Part shown: piece after piece, positions 1 through 10,939 of the stretch
How positions within the stretch are numbered: position 1 is the stretch's first letter
How the letters are laid out: the number at the start of each line of letters is the position of its first letter
Assembly: GCA_015501595.1 (NCBI GenBank)
Contig: JADNRX010000201.1
Coordinates: 39,197 to 103,196, forward strand
Length of the DNA: 64,000 nt
Direction: 5' to 3'
DNA from: Hymenopellis radicata
Lineage: Eukaryota; Basidiomycota; Agaricomycetes; Agaricales; Physalacriaceae
Notes under the pieces: model-generated
Databases searched by the model: none
What the model was told of the DNA's origin: nothing
What the model saw: only the letters and a program-made list of their open reading frames with translations
Position numbers and translations under genes: made by a program

Positions 1-728
1 GGAGGAACCAGAGCGTGCTCCTGCGAAGCAGTGGAGCTACCTTCCATTCCTGCGGCGTCGATGGACTTTGGTGCCGGTCCGGATCTGTCGATGTCGTGGT
101 CAGAGGTTGACAATGCAGGAGCGCCGCCTCCGCCACCGGCAGCACCAACCAAGGCACCCAAGAATTTCGACGAGATGGTGTTGTCTCCGGAAGAGCTGAC
201 CGCCGTATGGGGCCGCATTGGCGTGCAGGTGTGCGAGGCGGCGACGTCGCTGCACGACAAGTCGAAGAAGGCGCTGATTGGGGACGGGACGTACCACGGG
301 TTCATCGAGGCTGTGCTGGCGGAGGTGCCGGGGCTGCGCGGCCTGTGCCGCCGTTGTATGGGTACACGGTGTATGTGCAGAGCGGGGCGAGCGTGCAGAG
401 GAGGGCGGGGGAGATTATGCCGGGGGATGTGGTGTGGCTGTCTGATGCGCGGCTGAAGGGGCACAAGGGGCTGCAGGGGTATAGCCAGCATGTGGGTGGG
501 GAGGAGGGGGGCGGGGCGGTTGTGGGGGTGGTGTGTGAGTTTGAGGCGAAGAAGTATAAGGTGAGGGTGTTTCAGGCGAATCAGCATGTTGGGCAGCAGA
601 CGGTTGAGGCTGTTAGTTATCGGTTGGAGGATTTGAAGAGTGGGGTTGTTAAGGTGCGTGGATTGTTGTTTTGGGAGTGGATACTAGTGCTGATTGGAGA
701 TTAGGTTTTTAGGGTTTTAGAAGCTTGA
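1..728 (+). CDS. BBC1: BBC1-like myosin-I/actin-patch protein, C-terminal part (5' end outside window)
   Basis: BBC1 (MTI1) is a cortical actin-patch scaffold that binds type I myosins; this is the conserved C-terminal region. Seen: a WELPSIP-like segment, a Pro-rich linker, then a globular domain running from LSPEEL past GDGTYHGF to YGYTVYVQSG and VVWLSDARL. Reading changes frame twice. At about 33 it passes from frame 2 to frame 1 (one G missing restores KQWELPSIP), and at about 340 from frame 1 to frame 3 (one G missing in a G run restores EVPGAARP). The last intron is 654-704 (GTGCGT...ATTAG, CTGAT branch site), followed by a short exon 705-728 encoding VFRVLEA and a stop. Family assignment rests on recognising the C-terminal domain. 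The N-terminal SH3 region lies upstream of the window. Confidence 0.75.
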
Positions 729-1834
729 TTGGATGGTGGACTGGGCTTTTTTTTGTATTTGTATGAATCATGATGGATGTGGGAACTGTTTTGAGGGATG
801 GCGTGTGTAGGTGATAAAGTATTTGTCCACGACCGCGTCTGGTGGACGAGTGTCCAATCTGAGGCCTGAGGGCTCGGTTGGTGTCGAGCTTTGTGTCGCC
901 GGCGACCTTGTATAGTATTTCCGTTGTGGATTCGTTATGGTCGTCTTTTTGAATTGTAGGACATTTCGAGGTAATGCCGCCCGGACTGGCGTGTAGCTGC
1001 TAAAGTCTTTCACGTCTAGCTTTAGTGCTTTCTTCCTAAATCTGACTTTATTCGCTAGGTGAGCCTTCCTTGTACTTATCTTGTGTGGCCAGCGATCTTC
1101 CATAATATTTCCCTTGCGGATTGGTCATCGTCCGCGTTGTGGATTCGTCGCTCGTTGCGGAGCCTCCATATCAGGTGCTGAGATTCTGACACGAGTGTAG
1201 CATATAGCGATTAGCTCCTTTATGCTCTTTTTCCGTTCGTCTTTTTGCATCTCATTCATAGCGCAGCCTAGTATAGGTTCTTTCTATTTCATTCTCGGCC
1301 TGTTCGTTTTTCTCCCGATAACTCACATTTGAGAAGGATGGGTTCTAAGTATTGATTCCTCTAGTTTGGGTATGGGACCATCGGTTTCCGAGGAGGATCG
1401 TTAGGCGTGTATCGATCTCGTTGCCGCATTGCACTCCATATTTGTTGCTCATTCGGGAATGTTCCATTCTTCTCAACTGCTGTAGTCGCCTGGGATTTTG
1501 TGGGGGATACGTGTTGACGGAGATGAAAGGTTTTCTGTGTCTTTGAACTTGTCTTTTAATTGAATGGGGTGACTAGGACATGAGCCAAGGAGCGGGTGGT
1601 GCTTTAAATTATTCTTTTGCGTCACTGTTCTGTCGCGCGGACTGACGTAACGCCGCTAATTGCAGGGTGAGCGGTCCCGACTTGATCGCGGGCAAGCGTC
1701 GGGACTCAGTCGGGACTCCTAATAAGGCATATGACTCCAAATAGAGCGATCACCTGACAGCGGCTTTTGTATTGTATGGGCAATATCACGCACGTCCCTC
1801 TTTTTGTTTCCCACCACCATCACTGCTCACCAGT
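729..1834. other. Intergenic, no gene seen
   Basis: About 1.1 kb between the BBC1-like gene and the F-box gene. It holds only short, poorly coding open frames on both strands. The sequence just before 1835 is presumably the promoter and 5' UTR of the F-box gene. No repeat or RNA gene recognised. Confidence 0.5.
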
Positions 1835-4621
1835 ATGCCTCCCCGTCGGTCCCAGCGACTTGCTGGCCCCAGCACGCAGCCAGCGCCCGCCAAGGCGCCG
1901 CGTAAACGTCAGGTAGCGGTCGTCAAGAAAGACCTAACTCCTATCATCAAGCGACCGGTGAAACGCGCGAGATTGGCGACTCCGGAGGAGGAGGACGATG
2001 ATGCTGATGAAGGTAATGAGGAAGAAGAGTACCAGGATGAAGACGACGACTACGGGATGAAGTTGGACTCGACCGCGAGACGAAACAAAAGCGCGTCAAG
2101 GGCAAGAAACCGGCTTCATCCACCACGGCTACACGCAAGTCGGCCGAAGCGCAGGGGAATGCGCGGAATCTTGCAGAAGATGACCGACACCCGTTGGACG
2201 TCTTGTTCGAAGTACGTTTTGATGATGTTTGTTTTCGTCCTTTCGTTTCTTACATCGTCTTTACATACTAGATATTCTCGTATTGGAGCCTCTCGATCTG
2301 CTGAGGATGAGTCGGACCACGAAGGATCTGCGACAGCTTCTCATGAGCCGGTCCACGGCGTTCGTGTGGAGAGAGCGCGGTTGGGCATGAGTGGGCTGCC
2401 GCCTATGCTTGAAGACCTGAGCGAGCCCCAGTATGCGAATCTGTTGTTTGATACTCATTGTCATGTATGTTTGTTTCTCTCTATCCTTCCGGGCGCGCGA
2501 GTTAATTGCTTTGTATATAGGAATGCGGAAAATGTCCCACCAAGTATGTCCAGTGGGAGGCGCGGATTCGACTGTGCAAAAGCTGCTTGGACGATGGTAC
2601 AATGTGAGTTTCATTTTCGTGGAGCGAACTCGTTGCTTATTGGCTTTCGTGTATGAAGAATGAGCCCAGATTTGAGTCTGTATACCATGTCGACGAGGGC
2701 TACTGAACTACTTGCCGTTACGCCTCAATACAGATTAACCGTAAATACTGGGCGTCGTGGGCGAAGTAACTGTCATTTCCTCCTTCCTGCTTGCAAGTAG
2801 TATTACTGACTCGTTATCATCACTTAGGGCAACGTTACATCTACTACCATGTGCCTTCGTATCGTGAGTTGATAGAAGTGTCTGCGCAGGAGGCGTCGTT
2901 CTCTACGTGGTATAGCCAGGAGAAGCGGGAGTATATGGCAATGTCGGCTGTGAGTGATTTGTGTTCCGTCTATGTTTGACTGTGGACTTATCGAATGAAA
3001 GGTGGCTGAGCTGTATCAACAATGGTCCCTTGTGAGGACGAATGACCGAACTGAAGAACTCGCTGCGCTTCGCAAAGAGAGATTATCGGGGTATGGTCTC
3101 TTCGTTCTTCATAAGGTTGCTTTGATCCAATTTTTAATGCTAGGATTATGGAACGTTTAGAAGCGGATGGGTGGGGTGAGGAGCTCAAGGACAGTGCATC
3201 GATGAAAACCCTTCGCCAGCACAAGCTCGTTAATCAACCAAGGGCATTAACAGATCGCAGTACGTCTCTTAGTCCTTCTTTCCTACGCGATTCTTACCGG
3301 CGGTTTCAAGTCTGGCATAATATCCGAGACACTCTTACCGAAGTAATGACGACACTTCGGGCCGAGCTTCTTGCAGAGAAAATACGCACTGCAATTCCTA
3401 GGCGCACTCGACTCGTCACACAACTTTGTGGTCCTATCTTGCGCAAGATGCCAGAGGTTCCGGCGTGTCCTGAGGGATCGATGCTCTCTCAAATGGAACC
3501 GTTTTCGGGAATCATCAACAGCACGCCTCTTAGCGAAGATGTTACTGCTGATGACTTTGCCGAGGGTCTCGAGATGCTACCCGACCTCTGTGCGTCATGG
3601 CGCAAGGAACTGGAAGACTACCTCAAGGAGAAGCTTTCCGAGGCGGGCTGCAGCGAGGATCTATCCTTGGTGGCTAACGCGTTCGCGTGTTCAAAGTGTC
3701 ATTATGCGCATGCGATCCACTACCCTTATTTCGCGTCCCATGGGTGTGTCTATCCGCGAACGTGGATGCTGAACAACATCGAAGTGACTCGTTGCGCGTA
3801 CGAGAAGATCAAGCTCGCTGATCCAAACATCCGCGCTCAGTGTGAGGAGATTATCAAGATGTGCGGGTTGGAACCGGCCACGGCGACTGCGGAGGATATG
3901 GACTCTGCGGATGCGTTCTTTAGGTGCGAGGAGTGCTTTCAGCAGCAATACCAGTATGCCGGGTATACGGTTTCGAATCTGATGCGGTGGCGTGTGGCTA
4001 TGGTTAGCTCTTTCGTTCCTGTTTATTTACCTTGACTCACGCTTTCGTTATCTAGTGCCATTACGAGAAACACCTTCCAAACATCCAGCGCGTGACCGAC
4101 GCGGCTCTCATTTCCGGCGCACAAACTGACGAAGAGCGCACCCTCCGCTCGGAGATCAAGTCGACGTGGTCTTCCAAGTCCTTTGTTTGTATGCATTGTA
4201 ATGTGGCGGACTCGACTGAAGAAGCTCGTGCTGAGCATTTACTCATCGTGTTCGTCTATGCGTCACTCTTTCGGGTTGACATGTTTTACTTACTTGGATT
4301 CAGGCATAATCTTACGGGCGATAGCACGCACCATTATAAGCGGAGTCTCAGAGAGGGTGGCATCATATCGCAGACGTGTCGTGTTGAGATAGCGAAGGAA
4401 CCTACGCCACCCCCTGAAGTTCCAACGGAGGTGCAGGCACAGCCTCAAGCAGAAGGCGATACACCGACACGTCATATCCGCCTGCCACGACAGACACGCT
4501 CCTCGATGAAGTGAAGGCTGAAAACTCAGAAGGCATAACTTCGTATGATGACAATGAGGACATGTACGTGGCGTTGTCTGCTGCTGCTGCCGCTGCCGCT
4601 ACTAGCGAGAGCGCACTGTAA
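1835..4621 (+). CDS. F-box protein with Cys-rich C-terminal region (10 exons, four frameshifts)
   Basis: Likely a substrate receptor of an SCF ubiquitin ligase. Exons: 1835-2211, 2272-2464, 2521-2603, 2659-2765, 2828-2949, 3002-3090, 3144-3259, 3311-4002, 4056-4249, 4304-4621. Phases sum to a full frame only if one base is added at about 2055 (G), 2283 (T), 2375 (G) and 4462 (C). A basic N-terminus with an acidic stretch precedes the F-box (DVLFEIFSYLEPLDLL, split by intron 1). Next comes a conserved LSEPQYANLLFD block with Cys pairs (CGKCP, LCKSC) and a long helical region. The C-terminus ends in an Ala run. The start was chosen at MPPRRSQ, the first Met before the basic tail. The missing C at 4462 is supported by the duplicated copy of this gene tail near 7.6 kb. 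Several CxxC pairs (CSKCH, CEECF, CMHC) suggest metal binding (inference). Confidence 0.7.
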
Positions 4622-7560
4622 GGTAGATGCAATGTATTTCTAGTCTAGGAACGTGGACCTGTACATATCAATCAATTGCTTTGTGCTCGGTTCAATGCCA
4701 TTCAGAGGTGGTCGAGGACATGGTAGTGAAGTTTTTCTGTCAGTCAGTTCCTTGAATATCCCAGATATATCATTAATTTAGAGATAAACAGCCCCTTCGG
4801 ATATACATAATAACCCTATGCCAAGTTCAAGCCGTATATCTGGCGGTACCTCAACCACACGCCGCCCTTCGTTGTATTCGCGCTCAAGCGAAGACCGCTG
4901 TCCTGATGCATCAGGAACTCCGTCCTATCCGACTCCACCATATCTGAATCGGCGAGATTGGAATGCCTGTCACCAACCCGCACTGTCTGAGATTGCTTCT
5001 CCTTGAGAAGCGCCAGAGAGCTTTGTATGGACGTTCCCCGACGGACAACGTCACAGCTCCGGAGGTACTCGACTCGGTCCACACACTTTCAGGCGTGGCA
5101 GCCGGCGGATGGAAAAGATCAACGCCGTATCCGAGCAGGGGATCAGTCTGCACTGGCCGCTGCAAATCATCGTGGGGACCAGCCACCTGGGCCGGCTGGG
5201 AGTGCTCGTGGCTTGTGCTTGTGATACGTCGCCTGCGTCGCAAAAACCACAGGAACATAATCGCAGCCGTAACGGCGACGAGCCCACCGACTGCTCCGCC
5301 AACAATGACAGCGACGGGCGCCGGCGTCCCGTGTATTTGGGGAGTCTGGGTCAAAGAGGACTGCGTGGAGGATGGGCTAATAGTGCTCGCCGTTGTCGCC
5401 CCATTTAACGTGGGATTATCAACGGTTTCAACATAGAAGTTGGTAAAGCCAAGCCGTTGCTGGCCCACGTCGCCGTCCCATCGAACTACTATCTCGTGAC
5501 TACGAAGAGGAAGGCGGTAAGACGTGAATATAGTCTGTTGGAAAATGGTCGCCCGGGAGTTGACAGTGTTGGAGAGGGAGAACGAAGTAGAGAAGAAGCC
5601 ATCGATGGTATATTGGCCAGTGGCCGGCGGGCCCTGCGTGTTGTCTAGAATACCAACCATGGTGATTTGAGAACCTAGATGCATAAATTTTAGTGATATG
5701 AAGGAATAAAAAAAGTCAATACTAAGGTCATACCATAAAAACCCAACATTACGGTGGCGTTATGAGTACTGGCCATAGTCGCATTCTGATACAAATTAGG
5801 TACCTCCTCGATGGTTCTTCCCGTCGAGCTTTGCCACTCGCCCGAATATTCGACCGTATAGTCGTCTGCATCGATGGTGAAGGTACCAGGGTCCCGGTCT
5901 GAGGCATATCCAGGACTGCTTGTCGTGAAAACCAAGTAGTCGAACACTAGGCGAGTGTTGATATCCGAGCGAGTCTTCACAACAAGCTCGTGTTCAACCA
6001 ATTGTAGTCCATCAACACCGCACAATGGCATCTGATTGGTGGCCAGAAGCAGTTTCTCTGAGAAATCATCTGCTTGGTCATGCATCTGGTGAGTGCGAAC
6101 ATCGACCTCCTCCGAGGTAGGTCCAGAAATGGCTGAACCGTCGACTTCACACATGGGAAGTGGGTTGTCTGTATAGTCCCATGACCCAAACATGGCGATG
6201 GCAGAACCTATTCATACAGAAATTAATAGCGCTTTCAAGGCGAACAGATCAATGAGCGCACCTTTGAACTTATAGGTAAATTCGTGGCCCGCACCCTGCG
6301 CCATAGATTGCGAACCGTTGTATACCGGAACACCATACCCGTCCGCGAAAGGGCCCACAATGGTCCAGTTGGATCCTTTGTACTGAATGTCCCCGTCTGT
6401 ATTGTCGATGACAGTTTTGTAAGCGAGGGCGATCTGGTCCCTAATTGGGAAGGCCATAGCTAAAGGCGAAATATGGTCACGGATCAGGAGGAGGAAAGCT
6501 GAGGGGAGATGGAAGAGGAGGCAAAAGAAAGGTAGAGAAGAAGGAGCGACTCGTTGCTGTCAGAGACTCGACGAAGAAGGGAAACCGCTTAGAGGGAAGA
6601 CCATGTGGTACCCTAACTTTACTATCAACAAATCAAGGACTCGGAGGGAACATCAGCTGTCACGGAAACATCAGAGAGTTGGGGTTGCTGGTGAAGTTGG
6701 ACGACCAGGAGTATAAACCTCCGCCAGACCACACGATACCCCGGCTTCTCCATCAACTAATCAACGGAGGAATCAAGTCCGGTCTCAAGCAAATGACAAA
6801 GAGTTACAAATTTCCTTTGTGACGTTTGTAGGCTAACTCGTGAGCTCGAAAGATCTACAAGCAAGTTAGTCTATGATAGTCTCTGTGATGATTTTTCACC
6901 ATGTTCCTGGAAGAGAAACGTTCGGCAGACAGGGCATCCTCATGTCTCTTGATTGGCCTGGTTTTGTACACACATCATTGGCGTGGCATATTGGACCCAC
7001 AGAACTTGAAACTCGCCTTAAATGCTCGCCTGAAACCGACAGGCTGCGAGTACGGAGACCTTCCGCCGCCAAATCAGGAACTCGAAAATGAAAATGTGAT
7101 GCTATTTCCTTCGGAATCGAGTCATCAGCGCAATAAAGAAGGAGCTAACCTGCAGCGGATCTTTGTATTTATCCTAAATAGCCTTCGCGAATATTGGACG
7201 CATCGACTCACAGCTCGCCTGTCCATGAGGCGCGCGTACATCAACGTAGAGATGTGGAGGCCAGTACTTAGTACCAAGAACGTAGCATAAAACCATAACG
7301 AAGGAGACATCCTGAAAGTTGCAGGAAGACCTGCAATGGGCGAGGCGGCTGTAGTTGATCGACGGATACAAGCACCCATGGGCCTAGTCGAAAGGCCATT
7401 CTGCCGCCAGGATTCGAACTTCGAAGACGTCCATGATGATGATCGCGTCATACAGTCACAAAAGGCATTTTCTCGTCACGTGAATATGGCGTGATTTTGC
7501 CGCTTGTCGGCGCGCCGGCGCAACCATCGTTTAACTTCTTTCGTCCATCACACAACAGGG
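4450..7560. repeat. Segmental tandem duplication, unit A
   Basis: About 3.1 kb aligned with unit B (about 7592-10450) in the same order and orientation. It holds the 3' end of the F-box gene, the whole membrane-protein gene and its upstream region down to a CACGTGAATAT..GCGTGATTTTGCCGCTTG stretch. Unit A carries roughly 130 bp around 7150-7310 with no counterpart in unit B. Edges were judged by eye and are approximate. Confidence 0.75.
4827..6457 (-). CDS. Single-pass membrane protein with Ser/Thr stalk, copy A (three frameshifts near C-terminus)
   Basis: Member of an unnamed Agaricomycete family: extracellular beta-rich domain, Ser/Thr-rich stalk, one TM helix (VIVGGAVGGLVAVTAAIMF) followed by an Arg cluster, then a cytoplasmic tail. 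Exons: 6457-6262, 6207-5734, 5674-4827. Asn-Xaa-Ser/Thr sites (KGSNWT, YNGSQS, NATVM) fit a secreted ectodomain, yet no clear signal peptide is seen. Compared with copy B, the tail has three single-base losses on the coding strand: at about 5036-5043, 4869-4873 and 4840. As written, the frame runs on to 4911 with an unrelated tail. Function is unknown; a receptor or wall-sensor role is only a guess from the topology. Confidence 0.65.
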
Positions 7561-7591
7561 GAAGCAAATTTCCTCGACCGAGGAAATAGCT

Positions 7592-7757
7592 GAGGAACGA
7601 TACCACCGACGCTTCTAATCCGCCTGCCACAACAGACACGGTCCCCGATGAAGCGAAGGCTGAAAGCTCAGAAGGCATAACCGTACGATGACAATGAGGA
7701 CATGTATGTGGCGTTGTCTGCTGCTGCTGCAGCTGCCGCTACTAGCGAGAGCGCGCC
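7592..7757 (+). pseudogene. Remnant of the F-box gene's last exon
   Basis: Matches 4455-4621 of the F-box gene, including the PPATTDT coding stretch and the GCTGCTGCTGC Ala run before the stop. It lacks upstream exons and has a 2-base loss after GGCATAACC that puts a TGA in frame. It is a passenger of the tandem duplication and useful as an internal reference: it shows the base missing from the functional copy near 4462. Confidence 0.7.
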
Positions 7758-7926
7758 GTAAGGTAGATGCAATGTATTTCTTGTCTAGGAGCATGGACCT
7801 GTACATATGAATCAATCGCTTTGTGCTCATTTCAATGCCATTCAGACGGGGTCGGGGACATGGCAAGTTGAAGTGTCATTAAGTTAGAGGTAAACAGCCC
7901 ATACTTAATAACGCCCTATGCCAAGT

Positions 7927-9568
7927 TCAAGCCATATATCCTGGCGGTACCTCAACCACACGCCGCCCTTCTCGTGTGTTCGCGCTCAAGCGAAGACCGC
8001 TATCCCGATGCACGAGGAACTCCGTCGTCTCTAATTCCACCGCGTCGGGATCGGCATGCATCTCGCCAACACGCACCGCCTGAGATTGCTTCTCCTTGAG
8101 AAGCGCTATAGATGTTCGTGTAGACATTCCCGAGACGGATAGAGTGACCGATCGGGATGTTCTGTACTCGGACCTACTACTTCCAGGCATGATTGTCGAC
8201 AGACGGAGGGGTTCGACAACATAACCCAGAAGGGGATCGGTTTGCACTCGCTGATGCGCGTCGTGGTCAGGGTCAACCCATTCGGTTGGTTGATAGTTCT
8301 CGTAGCCATTTCCACGTCTTCGGCGGCGCAGAAACCAGATGAACATCATCATAGCGACGACAGCGACAACCCCACCAACGATGCCTCCGACAATGCTGGC
8401 AGTAGGAGCAGCGGTTTCGCTCGCAGCAGTTTGGGAAGATTGTGTGGAAGAGGATGCGGAAGACTGGGTTAAAGAGGACGTCTGAGACTGCGTTGAGATT
8501 GGACTCGGACTAACAATCGCCGCTGTCGGCTCAAGCCATACGGGTTTATCAACCCTCTGGACATAAAAGTTGGTAAAACCAAACCGTTGCTGACCACGCT
8601 GGCCGTTCCACCGCACTACTATATCATGAGCATCTGCAGGCAGTGGGTCTGATGTGAATATAGTCTGCTGGAAAAGGGTGCCCCTGGAATTCGCAGTGTT
8701 AGAAAGCGAGAATAAAGTCGGAGGTTTATCGTCGATTGAATATTCGCCGGTTGCGGCTGGACCTTGCGTATTGTCTAGTATCCCCACCATCGTGATTTGC
8801 GAACCTAGGCGTGTAGAGTGTTGGAATGCGGGTAGATGAATGAGATGTAACCTCATACCATAGAAGCCGAACGATAGGGAGGCGTTACTAATAGCAAGCC
8901 TCGAAGCGCGATAGTCATAAGACAAATCGGGTATTTCCTCAGTAGTTCTCCCCAACGTGCTCTCCCATATCCCGAAAAAGTGAACGCTCGGATGGGTTGC
9001 ATTATACGTCCATGTAGTACGGGGATCATTCGCCGTGTCTGACGTGAAAATCAAGTAGTCGAACACAAGGCGAGTGTTGACATCCGAGCTTGTCTTCACC
9101 ACTAGACGATGTAGGATTGTTCCATCCAAACCGTCAGAACCGCACAATGGCATCTGGTTCGTGGCCAAAAGCAGCTTCGCGTAAAAGTTGTCTGCTTCAT
9201 CTTTCATCTGGCGAGTTCGAGCGTTGATATGCTCCGAGGAAGGTCCAAAAATGACCAATCCATCGAGTTCGCATACGGGGAGCGGGTTGTCTGTGTAGTC
9301 CCATGAACCAAACACAGCGATAGACTTGCCTGTTGACGGTGATTAGCAGGTAAAATCGGATAGCAACAACGAGCCTACCGCCGAAATTATAGGCGAATTC
9401 GTGTCCTGTACCCTGCGCCATCGATTGCGAACCGTTGTAAACTGGAACACCATAGCCGTCCGCGAAAGGGCCGACGGTAGTCCAGTTGGAGCCCTTGTAC
9501 AGGATGCCCTCGTCTGTGTTGTCAATGACAATGTTCATAGAAGGTACGTCAACAGTTGACACGGACAT
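7927..9568 (-). CDS. Single-pass membrane protein with Ser/Thr stalk, copy B (intact)
   Basis: Intact paralogue of the 4827-6457 gene, 512 aa. Exons: 9568-9379, 9329-8859, 8804-7927. The second intron is 54 nt and in frame, so it is open when read through. Ectodomain with KGSNWTT and YNGSQSMAQ sites, then a longer Ser/Thr stalk than copy A, TM segment (SIVGGIVGGVVAVVAMMMF) and a basic stop-transfer run RRRRR. The cytoplasmic tail carries ALLKEKQSQ and SGLRLSAN, both shared with copy A. The N-terminal residues before IDNTD differ between the copies, so promoter or start evolution may differ. Start taken at MSVSTVDV; a Met 10 codons upstream is not supported by copy A. Confidence 0.7.
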
Positions 9569-10450
9569 GGTGCAACAGTCCTGACGATACCGAAACAAGA
9601 AATATGGGTGCAGGGGATAGAGAGATCCCGGGGCTTCAGAGAGTCAAGAACGCAGACAAAGGGGTGTAGAGGATAAAATGCGAGGGGTAGGCAGAGTCGA
9701 TGATGGACGTGCTGGTGAAGTTGGACGACTAGGAGTATAAACCCCGGCCAGACCACACGATACCCAGGCCTCTCCATCAACTAATCAACGGAGGAATAAA
9801 GTACGGCATCAAGCAAATGATAGAGAGTTACAATCTTACTTGGTGACGTTTGCAGGTCAACTCGTGAGCTCGAAAGATCTAGTACAGGCAAGTTAGTCTA
9901 TGCTAGTCTCTGTGATGATTTTTCACCATTTTCCGGAAAGCGAACCTTCGGCAGACAGCGCATCATCATGTCTCTTGATTGGCCTCACTTTGGACACACA
10001 TCCAGGGCCTTGGCGTGGCATATTGGACCCACAGAACTTGAAACTCGCCTTAAATGCACGCCTGAAACCGACAGGCTGTGAGTAAGTACGGAGACCTTCA
10101 CCCGCCGCCAAATCAAAAACTCGGAAACGACAGAGTGATGCTATTTCCTTGGGAATCGAGTCATCAACGCAATATGGCCCGGGACTGTAACGCTGAAGAG
10201 CAAGAACGTAGGAGACATCCTAAAAGTTGTAGGAACACCTGCAATGGGTCGAGGCGGCTGTGGTTAGTTGAAGGATACAAGCACCCACGAGCCTAGTCAA
10301 CAGGCCATTCTGCTATCAGGATTCGAAGACGTCCATCATGATGATCGCGGTCATACAAAGGAATTTTCTCGTCACGTGAATATTGCGTGATTTTGCCGCT
10401 TGCCGGTGGGCCCGGTGGCAACCATTCGTCTTCGTCCACCACCTACTCAT

Positions 10451-10939
10451 ACTAACTTTAGCTGTGCCCGCTAGACGGCCATTCTCGGGTATGCCGCCAC
10501 TGTACGTATGTCTGATGATTCAGCGTTGAGCCAAGTATAGGGTGAATAAATTGTGCGGTTCCATTCATTACGTTGTTTCATCCCAGCATCCAAACCAAAC
10601 GCTACTTTCTGTCTCACGACTCAGCAGTGTTGCTCGCCAACATTCGTTATTCAGCTGTAGCTGACCTCACGAGCACAGTTTGGTCTCAGGGTCCTTGTGG
10701 AACGTATTCCTGTGACATCTTAAGCGACGAGTTATTTCTGTGGTCCGGTGCCATTCTATGGCCTGTTCGGCTTAGGTAGGGCTGCGTGTGGCACAGTGTA
10801 CGCAGACTCTGTTGATCTCATGGAAGTTTTCTAATCAGATTTATCAGGGTGCTCATATGATACCGGAGAGAAGCGCTTTGTTGGAGGTATATAATATAGG
10901 ACGTGCAGGCTTATGGCACTAATTCTTCACTATCGCACG
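10451..10939. other. Intergenic, no gene seen
   Basis: Non-coding in appearance on both strands. Contains the upstream region of the aldehyde dehydrogenase gene. Confidence 0.45.

Larger units (their letters stand above)
7592..10450. repeat. Segmental tandem duplication, unit B
   Basis: Second copy of the unit at 4450-7560. It starts with a remnant of the F-box gene's last exon (about 7592-7757), continues with the intact membrane-protein gene, and ends with the shared upstream region (about 9710-10440). Shared landmarks include GCTGGTGAAGTTGGACGAC at 6691 and 9711 and the CACGTGAATAT stretch near 7480 and 10375. Confidence 0.75.

Noticed and set aside
768..1103. Minus-strand 111-codon frame downstream of BBC1
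   Set aside because: No recognisable domain and composition typical of antisense noise.
4911..5082. Alternative C-terminus of membrane protein copy A as read directly
   Set aside because: Comparison with intact copy B shows that the tail frame is shifted; the conserved LLKEKQSQ tail lies in another frame.
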